A DNA stretch of 64,000 bases from Solirubrobacterales bacterium. GTDB lineage: Bacteria > Actinomycetota > Thermoleophilia > Solirubrobacterales > JACPNS01. A program made the translations under genes and the position numbers. Under the pieces are notes generated by a model. That model ran no database searches. It saw nothing but the letters and a program-made list of their open reading frames with translations, and was not told the DNA's origin. The stretch spans positions 30,727 to 94,726 of the forward strand of contig JACPNS010000004.1 in assembly GCA_016185345.1 (NCBI GenBank). The letters are read 5' to 3'. This document shows, in pieces, positions 37,160-44,922 of the stretch (positions within the stretch are counted from its first letter, which is position 1; each line of letters starts with the position of its first letter).

Positions 37160-38020
37160 GTGCGCCTGAAACTGCTGCAAGTTTTTTTCGCAATCGCCGT
37201 GGTCGCAGTGGCCACAACGCTAGGCGGTTGCGGCGGGGAATCACCGTCTGCCACGACAGTCGGGGCCGACCCTGGCCCGGTCCACGTTCACGGATTAGGT
37301 GTGAACCCGGCGGACGCTTCCACGATGATCGCAACGCACACCGGAGTCTGGCGTCTGCCCAAGGGCGCAAACGCACCGACTCGAGTGGCCGATCGATTTC
37401 AGGACACGATGGGTTTCGCCATTGCCGGGCCGAACCGCTTCGTCGGATCTGGTCATCCGGATATGACCGAAGACCTGCCGCCGTTTCTCGGGTTCATCGA
37501 TTCTCGGGATGCAGGCGAATCCTGGGCGAACGTTTCCCTGCTTGGGGAGGCTGATTTCCACGTCCTAGAGATCTCTGGAAGTCGCGTGTATGGATTCGGC
37601 TCGGACTTCAAACAGCGCAGTTCGCAGTTCCTCACAAGCGGAGACGGCGGGCGCACCTGGGCCAAGCGCCCCGTGCCGGAGGCGATCATCTCACTGGCGA
37701 TCGATCCGAACGATCCGATGACGGTCGTTGCGTCGGGCGATAAGCGATTGTTCATGTCATCGGACGCCGGGCAAAATTGGCGCCCGGTGTCTGGCCCTGC
37801 CGGACTGCTCGTCTGGCGCCAGAAGTTGGAGATTGTCAGCCAGAAAGGCCTGGTATCAGCGACTTCGAGACCCGGCCAATCATTTCGTCGTATCGGCCGC
37901 ATCGGCGGTCAGCCGGCTGCGTTTGACTCCGGCGACAACAACCTGCTGGTTGCGCTTCACGACGGCACGATCAAGGTGTCGAGATCAGGGCGTTCATGGC
38001 GGGTCCTGTACAGACCGTAG
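37160..38020 (+). CDS. BNR-repeat-like lipoprotein (F510_1955-type)
   Basis: 286 residues from the GTG at 37160. The signal peptide ends with the lipobox LGGC. The mature protein opens with VHVHGLGVNPADASTMIATHTG, typical of F510_1955-type glycosylhydrolase-like proteins, and carries Asp-box-like repeats (SRDAGESWANV, SGDGGRTWAKR, SSDAGQNWRPV, SRSGRSWRVL) of a beta-propeller. These proteins are often found in actinobacterial copper islands. No catalytic residues can be assigned. Confidence 0.8.
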   Translation: MRLKLLQVFFAIAVVAVATTLGGCGGESPSATTVGADPGPVHVHGLGVNPADASTMIATHTGVWRLPKGANAPTRVADRFQDTMGFAIAGPNRFVGSGHPDMTEDLPPFLGFIDSRDAGESWANVSLLGEADFHVLEISGSRVYGFGSDFKQRSSQFLTSGDGGRTWAKRPVPEAIISLAIDPNDPMTVVASGDKRLFMSSDAGQNWRPVSGPAGLLVWRQKLEIVSQKGLVSATSRPGQSFRRIGRIGGQPAAFDSGDNNLLVALHDGTIKVSRSGRSWRVLYRP

Positions 38021-38039
38021 ACAGAAAGAGGCAGGTTCG

Positions 38040-38222
38040 CTACTGCGCTGAAGCGCGTTCAAGGGCAGTCCCGGCCACGACCGCTCCGACAGCCACCACT
38101 CCGAGGACGATCAGGCCACGCTTGACACGGCGTCTCCGGTCGGAAACGAAATAGTTCCGCAGCTTGCGCTTGACAAGAGCCCAGGTCACTCGACCGAGGG
38201 CTTCATAGGCGATGTTGCTCAT
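38040..38222 (-). CDS. small membrane protein, unknown
   Basis: 60 residues: a basic N-terminal half (VTWALVKRKLRNYFVSDRRRRVKRG) and one helix (LIVLGVVAVGAVVAGTAL). GAGGG directly abuts the ATG, which is too close for a normal ribosome site. Composition looks like a real small inner-membrane protein, but support is limited. Confidence 0.5.
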   Translation of the reverse strand: MSNIAYEALGRVTWALVKRKLRNYFVSDRRRRVKRGLIVLGVVAVGAVVAGTALERASAQ

Positions 38223-38267
38223 CCCTCAACTTACCCTTGTTGCGCGGATTCCAAGCAGGCATGAAAC

Positions 38268-38288
38268 GGGCCCGCACAGGGCGGGCCC
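38268..38288 (-). terminator. terminator downstream of the NlpC/P60-like gene
   Basis: GGGCCCGC (38268-38275) pairs with GCGGGCCC (38281-38288) over a 5-base loop. On the minus strand it is followed by GTTTCAT. It lies 22 bp after the hydrolase stop. Confidence 0.65.
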
Positions 38289-38309
38289 AATTTCAAATAA
38301 GCCGCAGAC

Positions 38310-38948
38310 TCAGAAGCCAGCCGGGTGTCGAAGCTTGAAGCCCGACATCGTGCTCTTGGTTGGGCGCCACCGGGGCCCCTCTTCGCCAGGCCCAGCAGTG
38401 TCGAGTCGAAGGCCGGCAATCATCACGTACGCGTGCCCAGCGCTTGTGTAGACGGTCACCCATTCACCCTTTCCTGGGAGTCCCCAACTCATAAAGCCGG
38501 TCGAATTCAACGGAGTACCCTTGAGCATTCCCGCATTCCCGAGGGCATAGCTGATCGTGCTCGAGCAGTCGTATCCGTTCGAGAGCTTCTTGAAAGTCAC
38601 GTGACCAGCGCCGTAGATGTATGGCTTCCGAGTGATCTTGTTCGCCGCGAGGATGGCCTTTTTGACGGCTTCCGGTGCGCCTTCCGGCGGAATCGCGGTG
38701 CGACCGTCTGCCGAAAGCTTCGCCTTCATTCCAGGCGTCGTCGCAGGTTTTGCAGGTTTCGCGGGCGTGGTTTGGAAGGCTGCGCCACCGGAGTTCGACG
38801 AGCCGTCGGCCGCTGCCTGTGCTGCGCTCGTATTGGAGATGACGAGAGCGAGAAATGCGAATGCTACAAGAGCGAAACCGGCGACCAGTCGGTCAAGGGC
38901 AGAGCGCTCGCGATTCTGTCCGAGTACGTGTGTGTGATCAAGCGGCAT
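38310..38948 (-). CDS. secreted NlpC/P60-like peptidoglycan hydrolase
   Basis: 212 residues. An N-terminal membrane/signal segment (LVAGFALVAFAFLALVIS) ends near AAQAA. A Pro/Lys-rich linker follows, then a C-terminal NlpC/P60-like domain. Catalytic Cys is in YDCSSTISYAL, preceded by YIYGAGH, and the His is in TSAGHAYVMIAG. The family cuts peptide stems in peptidoglycan. The gene follows a c-di-AMP riboswitch with an AAGGAGG ribosome site 4-5 bases before the ATG, which fits the known control of cell-wall hydrolases by c-di-AMP in actinobacteria. Confidence 0.85.
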   Translation of the reverse strand: MPLDHTHVLGQNRERSALDRLVAGFALVAFAFLALVISNTSAAQAAADGSSNSGGAAFQTTPAKPAKPATTPGMKAKLSADGRTAIPPEGAPEAVKKAILAANKITRKPYIYGAGHVTFKKLSNGYDCSSTISYALGNAGMLKGTPLNSTGFMSWGLPGKGEWVTVYTSAGHAYVMIAGLRLDTAGPGEEGPRWRPTKSTMSGFKLRHPAGF

Positions 38949-38956
38949 TCAGCCTC

Positions 38957-39092
38957 CTTCGTCTGCCTACCGGGTTAGCTGACGGGCTGGCGCTGAAGAA
39001 GCTTGCGCCTCCTGAGTTGCCGATGAGCCGAATGGCTCCTACAACTCAGAATTAGCCCCAAAGAACTTGGTTCCCCGGTTCACGTGTCGCAC
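38957..39092 (-). ncRNA. c-di-AMP (ydaO-yuaA) riboswitch
   Basis: On the minus strand the leader holds AACCGGGGAACCA (39068-39080), then TTTGGGGCTAAT, a variable hairpin arm, and CCCGTCAGCTAACCCGGTAG with GCAGACGAAGGAGG before the ATG. These conserved blocks in this order are the hallmark of the ydaO class, which binds two c-di-AMP molecules and lowers expression. The 3' end reaches the ribosome site of the hydrolase. Exact ends are approximate. Confidence 0.88.
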
Positions 39093-39099
39093 CGAAATG

Positions 39100-39129
39100 T
39101 GCTTACGCGATTAGGCTGCTGTTTGTCAA
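39100..39129 (-). promoter_or_regulatory. candidate promoter of the riboswitch transcript
   Basis: A perfect -35 (TTGACA, minus strand 39129-39124) is followed after 18 bases by TAAGCA. Initiation about 7 bases later would begin just ahead of the riboswitch core. The -10 is a poor match. Confidence 0.4.
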
Positions 39130-39215
39130 TCTAGAAGTTCGAGATACTACACATGCCTGTCGGCGGAAACAGTCCGATCTTTAGGAAAAAGTCGGATTTA
39201 CCGCTTATTTCGTGC

Positions 39216-40493
39216 TTATGAGCCGTTTTTCCTGCTTCGTACTTGGTAGGCCATTCTGCTCTGAAGCGTCCAAAGTTCGATGAAGCCCGGGCTTGCCTGC
39301 TGACTGAAGAGTCCACCTGACTCGGAGAAGCCGGCCAGTTCCTGGTCGTAGACGGCGTTCGGTGAGCTGCGCTTGACGACCGTGGCGCTTCCCTTGAAGA
39401 GCTTGACGGTGATCGTTCCGGTCACCTGGGCACTCACGGCTTCCATGTAGGAGTCGAGGTCCTCGCGCAGCGGCTCCCACCAGAGACCCGCGTACGCTAG
39501 AAACGCCCACTGGTTGTCGAGCTGCGGCTTGAACTGGTTCTGATGCGAGGTGCAGACGAGCTTCTCGAGCTCCTTGTGGGCGGTGAGCAGGATCGTCGCC
39601 GCCGGGACTTCATAGATGTCGCGCACCTTGAGGCCGACGATGCGGTCCTCGATGTGGTCCACGATCCCGACGCCGTGAGCGCAGCCAAGCTCGCCCGCCT
39701 TTTCGATCAGCGGCACGAGATCCATCGCCTCGCCATCCAGCGCGACCGGGCGACCCCTCTCGAACGTGATCGCAACCTCGATCGATTCGTCAGGCGCAAG
39801 CTCGGGGCGGGTGACGAGCTGGAAGACGTCATCCTCTGGCGCGGTCGCGAGGTTCTCGATGTCTTTGCCTTCTGACGAGCGGCCCCACATGTTGTCGTCG
39901 ATCGAGTACGGAGCAGCTTCGGTGCCGCCGGCGATCTTGATGCCGTGCGTGCGGCAGTACTCGATCTCTTCTTCGCGACCCATCTGCCAGTTGCGTACCG
40001 GGGCGATGGTCTTGAGCTCAGGTGCGAGCGTGGCGACGGTCCCCTCAATACGCACCTGGTCGTTGCCCTTACCGGTGCAACCGTGGGCAATCGTGTCGCA
40101 GTTGTACTTGCGCGCGTACTCAACGGCGAGCTTCGCGATCAGCGGGCGGCCTAGCGCGGTGAAGAGCGGGTAGCCGCCGCCGTAGAGGGCGTTGGCCTTG
40201 ATTGCTGGGAGGACGAAATCCTCGGCGAACTCTTCGCGGGCGTCAACTACGTCGCACTCTTTGGCGCCGAGGTCGAATGCCTTGCCGATTACGACGTCAA
40301 AGTCTTCTTTGGGCTGGCCGAGATTGACGCAGAGGGCGTAGACCTCGGCGTTGTACTTCTCCTGGATCCAGTGCAGCATTACCGAGGTGTCCAGGCCTCC
40401 GCTGTAGAGCAGGAGTACGCGCTTGACGTTCTCGGGGTGGGCCTCGTAGGAGGTTGTGACGATGTCGATTTGGGGATTCGCTGAGTCGCTCAT
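39216..40493 (-). CDS. argG: argininosuccinate synthase
   Basis: 425 residues. It joins citrulline and aspartate with ATP. Motifs: VLLLYSGGLDTSVMLHWI (PP-loop), PLFTALGRPLIAKLAVE, IAHGCTGKGNDQVRIE, and TEAAPYSIDDNMWGRS. The N-terminus carries ~20 extra residues before the PP-loop. It lies 117 bp after argD and may have its own promoter. argF, argH and argR were not found in this window. Confidence 0.95.
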   Translation of the reverse strand: MSDSANPQIDIVTTSYEAHPENVKRVLLLYSGGLDTSVMLHWIQEKYNAEVYALCVNLGQPKEDFDVVIGKAFDLGAKECDVVDAREEFAEDFVLPAIKANALYGGGYPLFTALGRPLIAKLAVEYARKYNCDTIAHGCTGKGNDQVRIEGTVATLAPELKTIAPVRNWQMGREEEIEYCRTHGIKIAGGTEAAPYSIDDNMWGRSSEGKDIENLATAPEDDVFQLVTRPELAPDESIEVAITFERGRPVALDGEAMDLVPLIEKAGELGCAHGVGIVDHIEDRIVGLKVRDIYEVPAATILLTAHKELEKLVCTSHQNQFKPQLDNQWAFLAYAGLWWEPLREDLDSYMEAVSAQVTGTITVKLFKGSATVVKRSSPNAVYDQELAGFSESGGLFSQQASPGFIELWTLQSRMAYQVRSRKNGS

Positions 40494-40610
40494 GTTCGAG
40501 GGGGCAGACTAGCCGGGCCGCCGCCGTTTGCCGGGTCGTCGTCGTATTCGATATCGGCTCGGCGTGATCGTGGTCGGGTTTCGATCATCGTCGTAGGTGT
40601 AGGCGCGGGA
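40494..40610. other. argD-argG spacer, nothing recognised
   Basis: 117 bp of GC-rich non-coding sequence. I see no terminator with a T-tract and no ARG-box-like AT-rich palindrome. Confidence 0.3.
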
Positions 40611-41783
40611 CTACCGGGGGAATACTTGTGCAAGAGCATCAAGCACCCGATCAACGTCCTCGATCGTCACTGTCAGCGGCGGCAAGAAGCGCAGCGTGGA
40701 AGGCCCGGTGGCGTTGGCGATGACGCGATGTTCGACCAGGAGATCGAGCACGATCTGTTTGGCGTCGATCTCAGAGTCGAGTTCAACGCCAATCATCATG
40801 CCGCGGCCACGGACCTCGCCGAAGCGGGCGAGCTGATCGCTGAAGTACTGACCTTTGTCGTTTGCGCTGGCTTGCAGCTCTGGGTCCGAAAGGAGGTCGA
40901 ACGCAACCACAGCCGCCGCGGTGGCGACGGGATTGCCGCCGAAGGTCGAACCGTGGTAGCCAGGCTGGAGTGCCCCGGCGCAGTGTTCCGCTACGAGCAT
41001 GGCGCCGATCGGCAGGCCGCCGCCGAGTGCCTTTGCGAGCGTCACGACGTCCGGCACGACCGGAGTCTGCTCATATGCGAACAGCGAACCGCTGCGCGCC
41101 AGGCCGCACTGAACCTCATCAAAGATCAACAGCGCGCCGACGGCGTCGCAGCCCTCGCGGGCGGCGATCAGCACATCATCTGGGATCGGGAATACGCCCC
41201 CTTCGCCCTGGACTGGCTCGAGTAGCACTGCGCAGGTGTCGCTGGTGATCGCTGCCGACATCGCCGCTGCGTCGTCGCTCGGCACGGTTTTGAATCCGTG
41301 GACGAGCGGCGTGAAAGGCGCTTGCTTGTCTTCCTGCGGCGTTGCCGAAAGCGCCCCCATTGTGCGGCCATGGAACGCGCGCTCGAGCACAACGATTTCA
41401 CGTGCGTTGCTGACCTTGCCGTGCGCGAAGGCGCGGGCCAGCTTGATCGCAGCCTCATTCGCTTCGGCGCCCGAGTTGCAGAAGAAGACATTCGATGCGA
41501 AGCTGCGGTCCGTCAGGGCCCGCGCGAGATGCTCGGCCGGCTGGTTCCAGAAAAGATTCGACGTGTGGATCAGCTTGCGCGACTGGTAATCGATCGCCTT
41601 GACAACTTCCGGATGGCAATGGCCAAGGCTCGTGACTCCAAGCCCGCAGAGAAAGTCGAGGTACTGATGGTCCTCGGCGTCATAAAGATGAACACCTTCG
41701 CCGCGCACGAACTCAATGCCATAACGCGCGTAGTTGCCCGTCTGCGCCGAGGCCTCGCCGTAGATCTCAGGCAGCTCCATCAT
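40611..41783 (-). CDS. argD: acetylornithine aminotransferase
   Basis: 390 residues, class III PLP aminotransferase. It forms N-acetylornithine from the semialdehyde. Motifs: FLCGLGVTSLGHCHPEVV, FFCNSGAEANEAAIKLAR, FHGRTMGALSATPQ, LLIFDEVQCGLARSG, and TLAKALGGGLPIGAML with the PLP lysine, followed by STFGGNPVA. It overlaps argB by four bases (ATGA). Confidence 0.95.
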   Translation of the reverse strand: MMELPEIYGEASAQTGNYARYGIEFVRGEGVHLYDAEDHQYLDFLCGLGVTSLGHCHPEVVKAIDYQSRKLIHTSNLFWNQPAEHLARALTDRSFASNVFFCNSGAEANEAAIKLARAFAHGKVSNAREIVVLERAFHGRTMGALSATPQEDKQAPFTPLVHGFKTVPSDDAAAMSAAITSDTCAVLLEPVQGEGGVFPIPDDVLIAAREGCDAVGALLIFDEVQCGLARSGSLFAYEQTPVVPDVVTLAKALGGGLPIGAMLVAEHCAGALQPGYHGSTFGGNPVATAAAVVAFDLLSDPELQASANDKGQYFSDQLARFGEVRGRGMMIGVELDSEIDAKQIVLDLLVEHRVIANATGPSTLRFLPPLTVTIEDVDRVLDALAQVFPR

Positions 41784-42628
41784 CGCTCTGGCTTGATCTG
41801 CGTGCCAAAGCCCTCGTCGGTGAAGAGCTCCAGAAGGATTGAATGCGGCTCGCGGCCGTCAACGATGCTGGCTGAGTTGCCCCCACCGCGGATCGCATCG
41901 ATGCATGCCTGCAGCTTGGGCTTCATGCCGCCTTCGATCGATGGGAGCGCCTTTTCGACATCGTCGGTCGTGGTCTGCGAAATGAGCGACGACGGGTCTG
42001 ATGGGTCCTTGAGCCAACCAGCGACGTCAGTGAGGAAGAGCGTCTTACTCGCGCCAAGCGCGTGCGCCACCGCACCAGCGGCTTCGTCGGCGTTGATGTT
42101 GTAGTCCTGGCCCTCGCGGTCGGTCCCTACCGGCGCGATCACCGAGATGTAGTCGTCGCGGATGTGGTCCAGCAGACCGGTGTTCACGTGATCGACCTTG
42201 CCAACAAATCCCACGTCATTGCCGTTCGGCATCGTCTTGCTGACGCGGAACATCCCGCCGTCGTCGCCGGAGATGCCCACCGCGAGCTGCCCGTGGCGAT
42301 TGATGCGCTGGACGATGTCCTTGTTCACCTTGCCGATCAGGACCATCTTGGCCACGTCAACCGTGTCCTGGTTCGTGACGCGCAGGCCTTCGACGAACTC
42401 GACATCGAGCCCAAGCTTGTCCATGTGCTCGCTGATCTCGTTCCCGCCGCCGTGCACGATCACGGGGTGCATGCCCACGTACTTCAGCAAGACAACGTCC
42501 CGCGCGAAGCTCTCACGCAGGCCCTCGTCAACCATCGCCGCACCGCCGTACTTGATCACGATCGTCTGACCGTGGAACTGACGGATGTAGGGGAGCGCCT
42601 CTAGAAGTGTGGATACGTCGCGTGGCAT
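41780..42628 (-). CDS. argB: acetylglutamate kinase
   Basis: 282 residues of the amino-acid kinase family. It phosphorylates N-acetylglutamate. IVIKYGGAAMVDE is the ATP-lysine motif, VHGGGNEISEHMDKLG binds acetylglutamate, and NINADEAAGAVAHAL and FLTDVAGWLKD follow. The N-terminal helix (STLLEALPYIRQFHG) is the type found in arginine-inhibited hexameric enzymes. An AAGGAG lies six bases before the ATG. Confidence 0.95.
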   Translation of the reverse strand: MPRDVSTLLEALPYIRQFHGQTIVIKYGGAAMVDEGLRESFARDVVLLKYVGMHPVIVHGGGNEISEHMDKLGLDVEFVEGLRVTNQDTVDVAKMVLIGKVNKDIVQRINRHGQLAVGISGDDGGMFRVSKTMPNGNDVGFVGKVDHVNTGLLDHIRDDYISVIAPVGTDREGQDYNINADEAAGAVAHALGASKTLFLTDVAGWLKDPSDPSSLISQTTTDDVEKALPSIEGGMKPKLQACIDAIRGGGNSASIVDGREPHSILLELFTDEGFGTQIKPER

Positions 42629-42638
42629 AGGGCGCTCC

Positions 42639-43913
42639 TTAGGTCGTGTATTCGGCGTTGAGAGTTACGTAAGCGTGGCCGAGGTCGCTGAAGTAAAGAG
42701 TCGCCTCGTGACCTTCACCGGGGATGCGCACGGCGTACTCGACCTCGCGCACGCTCACTGCTTCTTCGAGCGCGGCCATGTCGAAGTCGTTCTTGATTCC
42801 GAAGGTGGCGACTTCCACTCCTTCGATCACGATGTCTATGCCCTCGGGCTTGCCCGTTGAGAGTGCCATTCCTGCGGCCTGCATGATCCGGCCCCAGTTG
42901 GGGTCGCCGCCGTTCAGTGCGGTCTTCACGAGTGGCGAGTCGGCGATCGCCCGCGCGGTTTTCTCGCAAAGCGCCGGGTCGCCGCCTGTCACGGTGATCT
43001 TTCCGATCCGGCCTGCCCCTTCGCCGTCCCGCACGAGAGAAATCGCAAGTCCTTTGAGCAAAGCGTTCAGGGCTTCGACGAGCTTTGCCTCGTCGTCGCT
43101 TCCGGGAGCCACCCCTACCCCGCTCTGACCGCCTGCCATCAGGAAAACGGAATCATTGGTCGAGAGCTGCGCGTCCACGGTCACGCGATCGAAAGACTGC
43201 GTCACGGCAGTGCCGAGCATCGCGTCGGCCTGCGCGGAGGTGATCCTGGCGTCGGTCTCGATGAAGGCGAGCAGCGTGGCGTGCGGCGCGTGGAGCGGGG
43301 CGATCATGCCTGCGCCCTTGGCCTGTCCGGAAAGGATCACGGCGCCGCCCGAGAGATCGAGCTTCAGCGTCGCCGCCTTGATCCAGAGGTCTGTCGTGCA
43401 GATGGCCTCGGCGAACGAGAGCGCGTTGTCTGCCTTCAGCTCGCGCGAGACAAGCTGCGCGCCCTTGGTCAGGTCGCGCGTATTCAGCTGCTGGCCGATC
43501 ACCCCGGTCGAAGCGACTCCGACCTTGTTCTCGGGAGCTCCGCAGGCCATCGCGCCGGCGCCCTGCATGTAGAAGGCGTTGTCCCGGCCGAAAGGCCCGG
43601 TGGCGGCATTCGCGTTGCCGCTGTTCACGACGACCGCGCGCATCTGGTCGAGATCCACCCGCGTGCGGCAGACCTGGACCGGCGCAGCTGGTGCGCTGGA
43701 GATCGTGAAGCGAGCTGCTGAAGTTGTTTCCTCGGAGTCGCTGACGACGATCCCAAAGTCCACCTTGCCGCTCGGCTTGATGCCTGCGGCTACCCCGCCT
43801 GCGCGAAAGCCCTTCGGCAGGATGTTCGGATCGAGCGTCTCGATGCCGTCCGGTAGATCCACCCAGCGGCTGTCAAAGAGCGATGGGCACTCGAGCTTCT
43901 CAGGCGTAGACAT
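42639..43913 (-). CDS. argJ: bifunctional ornithine acetyltransferase/N-acetylglutamate synthase
   Basis: 424 residues. ArgJ moves acetyl from acetylornithine to glutamate, and bifunctional forms also use acetyl-CoA. VVVNSGNANAATG and VGVASTGVIGQQL are family motifs. The self-cleavage segment reads KGAGMIAP-LHAPH-ATLLAF; the usual form has two residues (NM) where this has five, so three are inserted just before the Ala-Thr cleavage bond. NGGDPNWGRIMQAAG marks the C-terminal chain. It overlaps argC by 14 bp. Confidence 0.95.
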   Translation of the reverse strand: MSTPEKLECPSLFDSRWVDLPDGIETLDPNILPKGFRAGGVAAGIKPSGKVDFGIVVSDSEETTSAARFTISSAPAAPVQVCRTRVDLDQMRAVVVNSGNANAATGPFGRDNAFYMQGAGAMACGAPENKVGVASTGVIGQQLNTRDLTKGAQLVSRELKADNALSFAEAICTTDLWIKAATLKLDLSGGAVILSGQAKGAGMIAPLHAPHATLLAFIETDARITSAQADAMLGTAVTQSFDRVTVDAQLSTNDSVFLMAGGQSGVGVAPGSDDEAKLVEALNALLKGLAISLVRDGEGAGRIGKITVTGGDPALCEKTARAIADSPLVKTALNGGDPNWGRIMQAAGMALSTGKPEGIDIVIEGVEVATFGIKNDFDMAALEEAVSVREVEYAVRIPGEGHEATLYFSDLGHAYVTLNAEYTT

Positions 43914-44922
43914 CTCCGACCTCCTGGCCGGTCAGAAGTCCCGCACCCTCGCCGAGGCCGACCATCAAGTTGAGGTTCTGCACGGCAGCGCCGGCAGCCC
44001 CCTTCCAGAGATTGTCGATCGCGCTGTAGATGATCACGCGGCCGGTGTCCTGCTCTACGGCAGGGTGAATGGCGGCGAAGTTGCTGTCGCGCACGTCGCG
44101 CACGCCCGGGGCGTTCCTTACGACCTTGACGAACGGGTCAGCGGCGTAGAACTCGGTGAAGCGCGTGAAGAGCCGTTCCTGGGTGATCGGCTCTTCCGGC
44201 TGCAGGTAGACGGTCGCGAGGATCCCCTGGTCGAGCGGGATCAGGTGCGTGGCGAAACTGATGCGCTTGAGGCCACCGAGTTCCATCTCAAGCTCGGCCC
44301 GGTGACGGTGCCGCCCGACACTGTAGGGCGAGACGTTCTCGACGACGCTCACAAAGTGGGTCTTGTCGTTGGCGCCGCGACCTGCGCCAGAGACGCCGGC
44401 CTTGATGTCAACGATCACGTCGTCGGTCAGGTCAAAGACTGGATAGAGCGCCAGCAGCGCGGCAGTTGAGTTGCAGCCGGGATTGGCGACGAGGTCGGCA
44501 TCCTTGATCCGCTCGCGATGCCGCTCGGTCAGTCCGTAGACGGCCTGATCAAGGAGCTGCGGCACTTCATGCGGTTGGTAGTACTCCTCGTAGACAGCCT
44601 GGGGCAACCGGAAATCCGCGGATAGATCCACGACCTTCAGGCCGCGCTCGATCAGCGCGGCGACGGTTGGCGCGGCGGCCTTGTGCGGGTATGCAACCAG
44701 CGCGGAGCCCGCCCGCGCGGCAACCGCATCGAGGTCTGGCTCTTCGATCTTCAGCGGCACGTCGTATCGCGGATGAATGCCCGAGAGCCGCTCGCCCACT
44801 TCAGAGCGTCCGGTCACGGCCGTCAGCTCAAGCTGCGGATGACGCCAGAGGATGTCTGCGGCAAGCGCGCCGGCGTATCCGGTCGCGCCGAGTACGGCAA
44901 CTTTGTTTGTCGACTCAGCCAC
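43900..44922 (-). CDS. argC: N-acetyl-gamma-glutamyl-phosphate reductase
   Basis: 340 residues. VAVLGATGYAGALAADIL binds NADPH. The catalytic Cys is in VANPGCNSTAALLAL, where many homologues have GCYPT. SGAGRGANDKTHFVSV and FATHLIPLDQGILATVYL are typical. Its start overlaps the pheT stop by 8 bp and its end overlaps argJ by 14 bp. Arginine genes are therefore attached to the phenylalanyl-tRNA synthetase transcript. Confidence 0.95.
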   Translation of the reverse strand: MAESTNKVAVLGATGYAGALAADILWRHPQLELTAVTGRSEVGERLSGIHPRYDVPLKIEEPDLDAVAARAGSALVAYPHKAAAPTVAALIERGLKVVDLSADFRLPQAVYEEYYQPHEVPQLLDQAVYGLTERHRERIKDADLVANPGCNSTAALLALYPVFDLTDDVIVDIKAGVSGAGRGANDKTHFVSVVENVSPYSVGRHRHRAELEMELGGLKRISFATHLIPLDQGILATVYLQPEEPITQERLFTRFTEFYAADPFVKVVRNAPGVRDVRDSNFAAIHPAVEQDTGRVIIYSAIDNLWKGAAGAAVQNLNLMVGLGEGAGLLTGQEVGDVYA

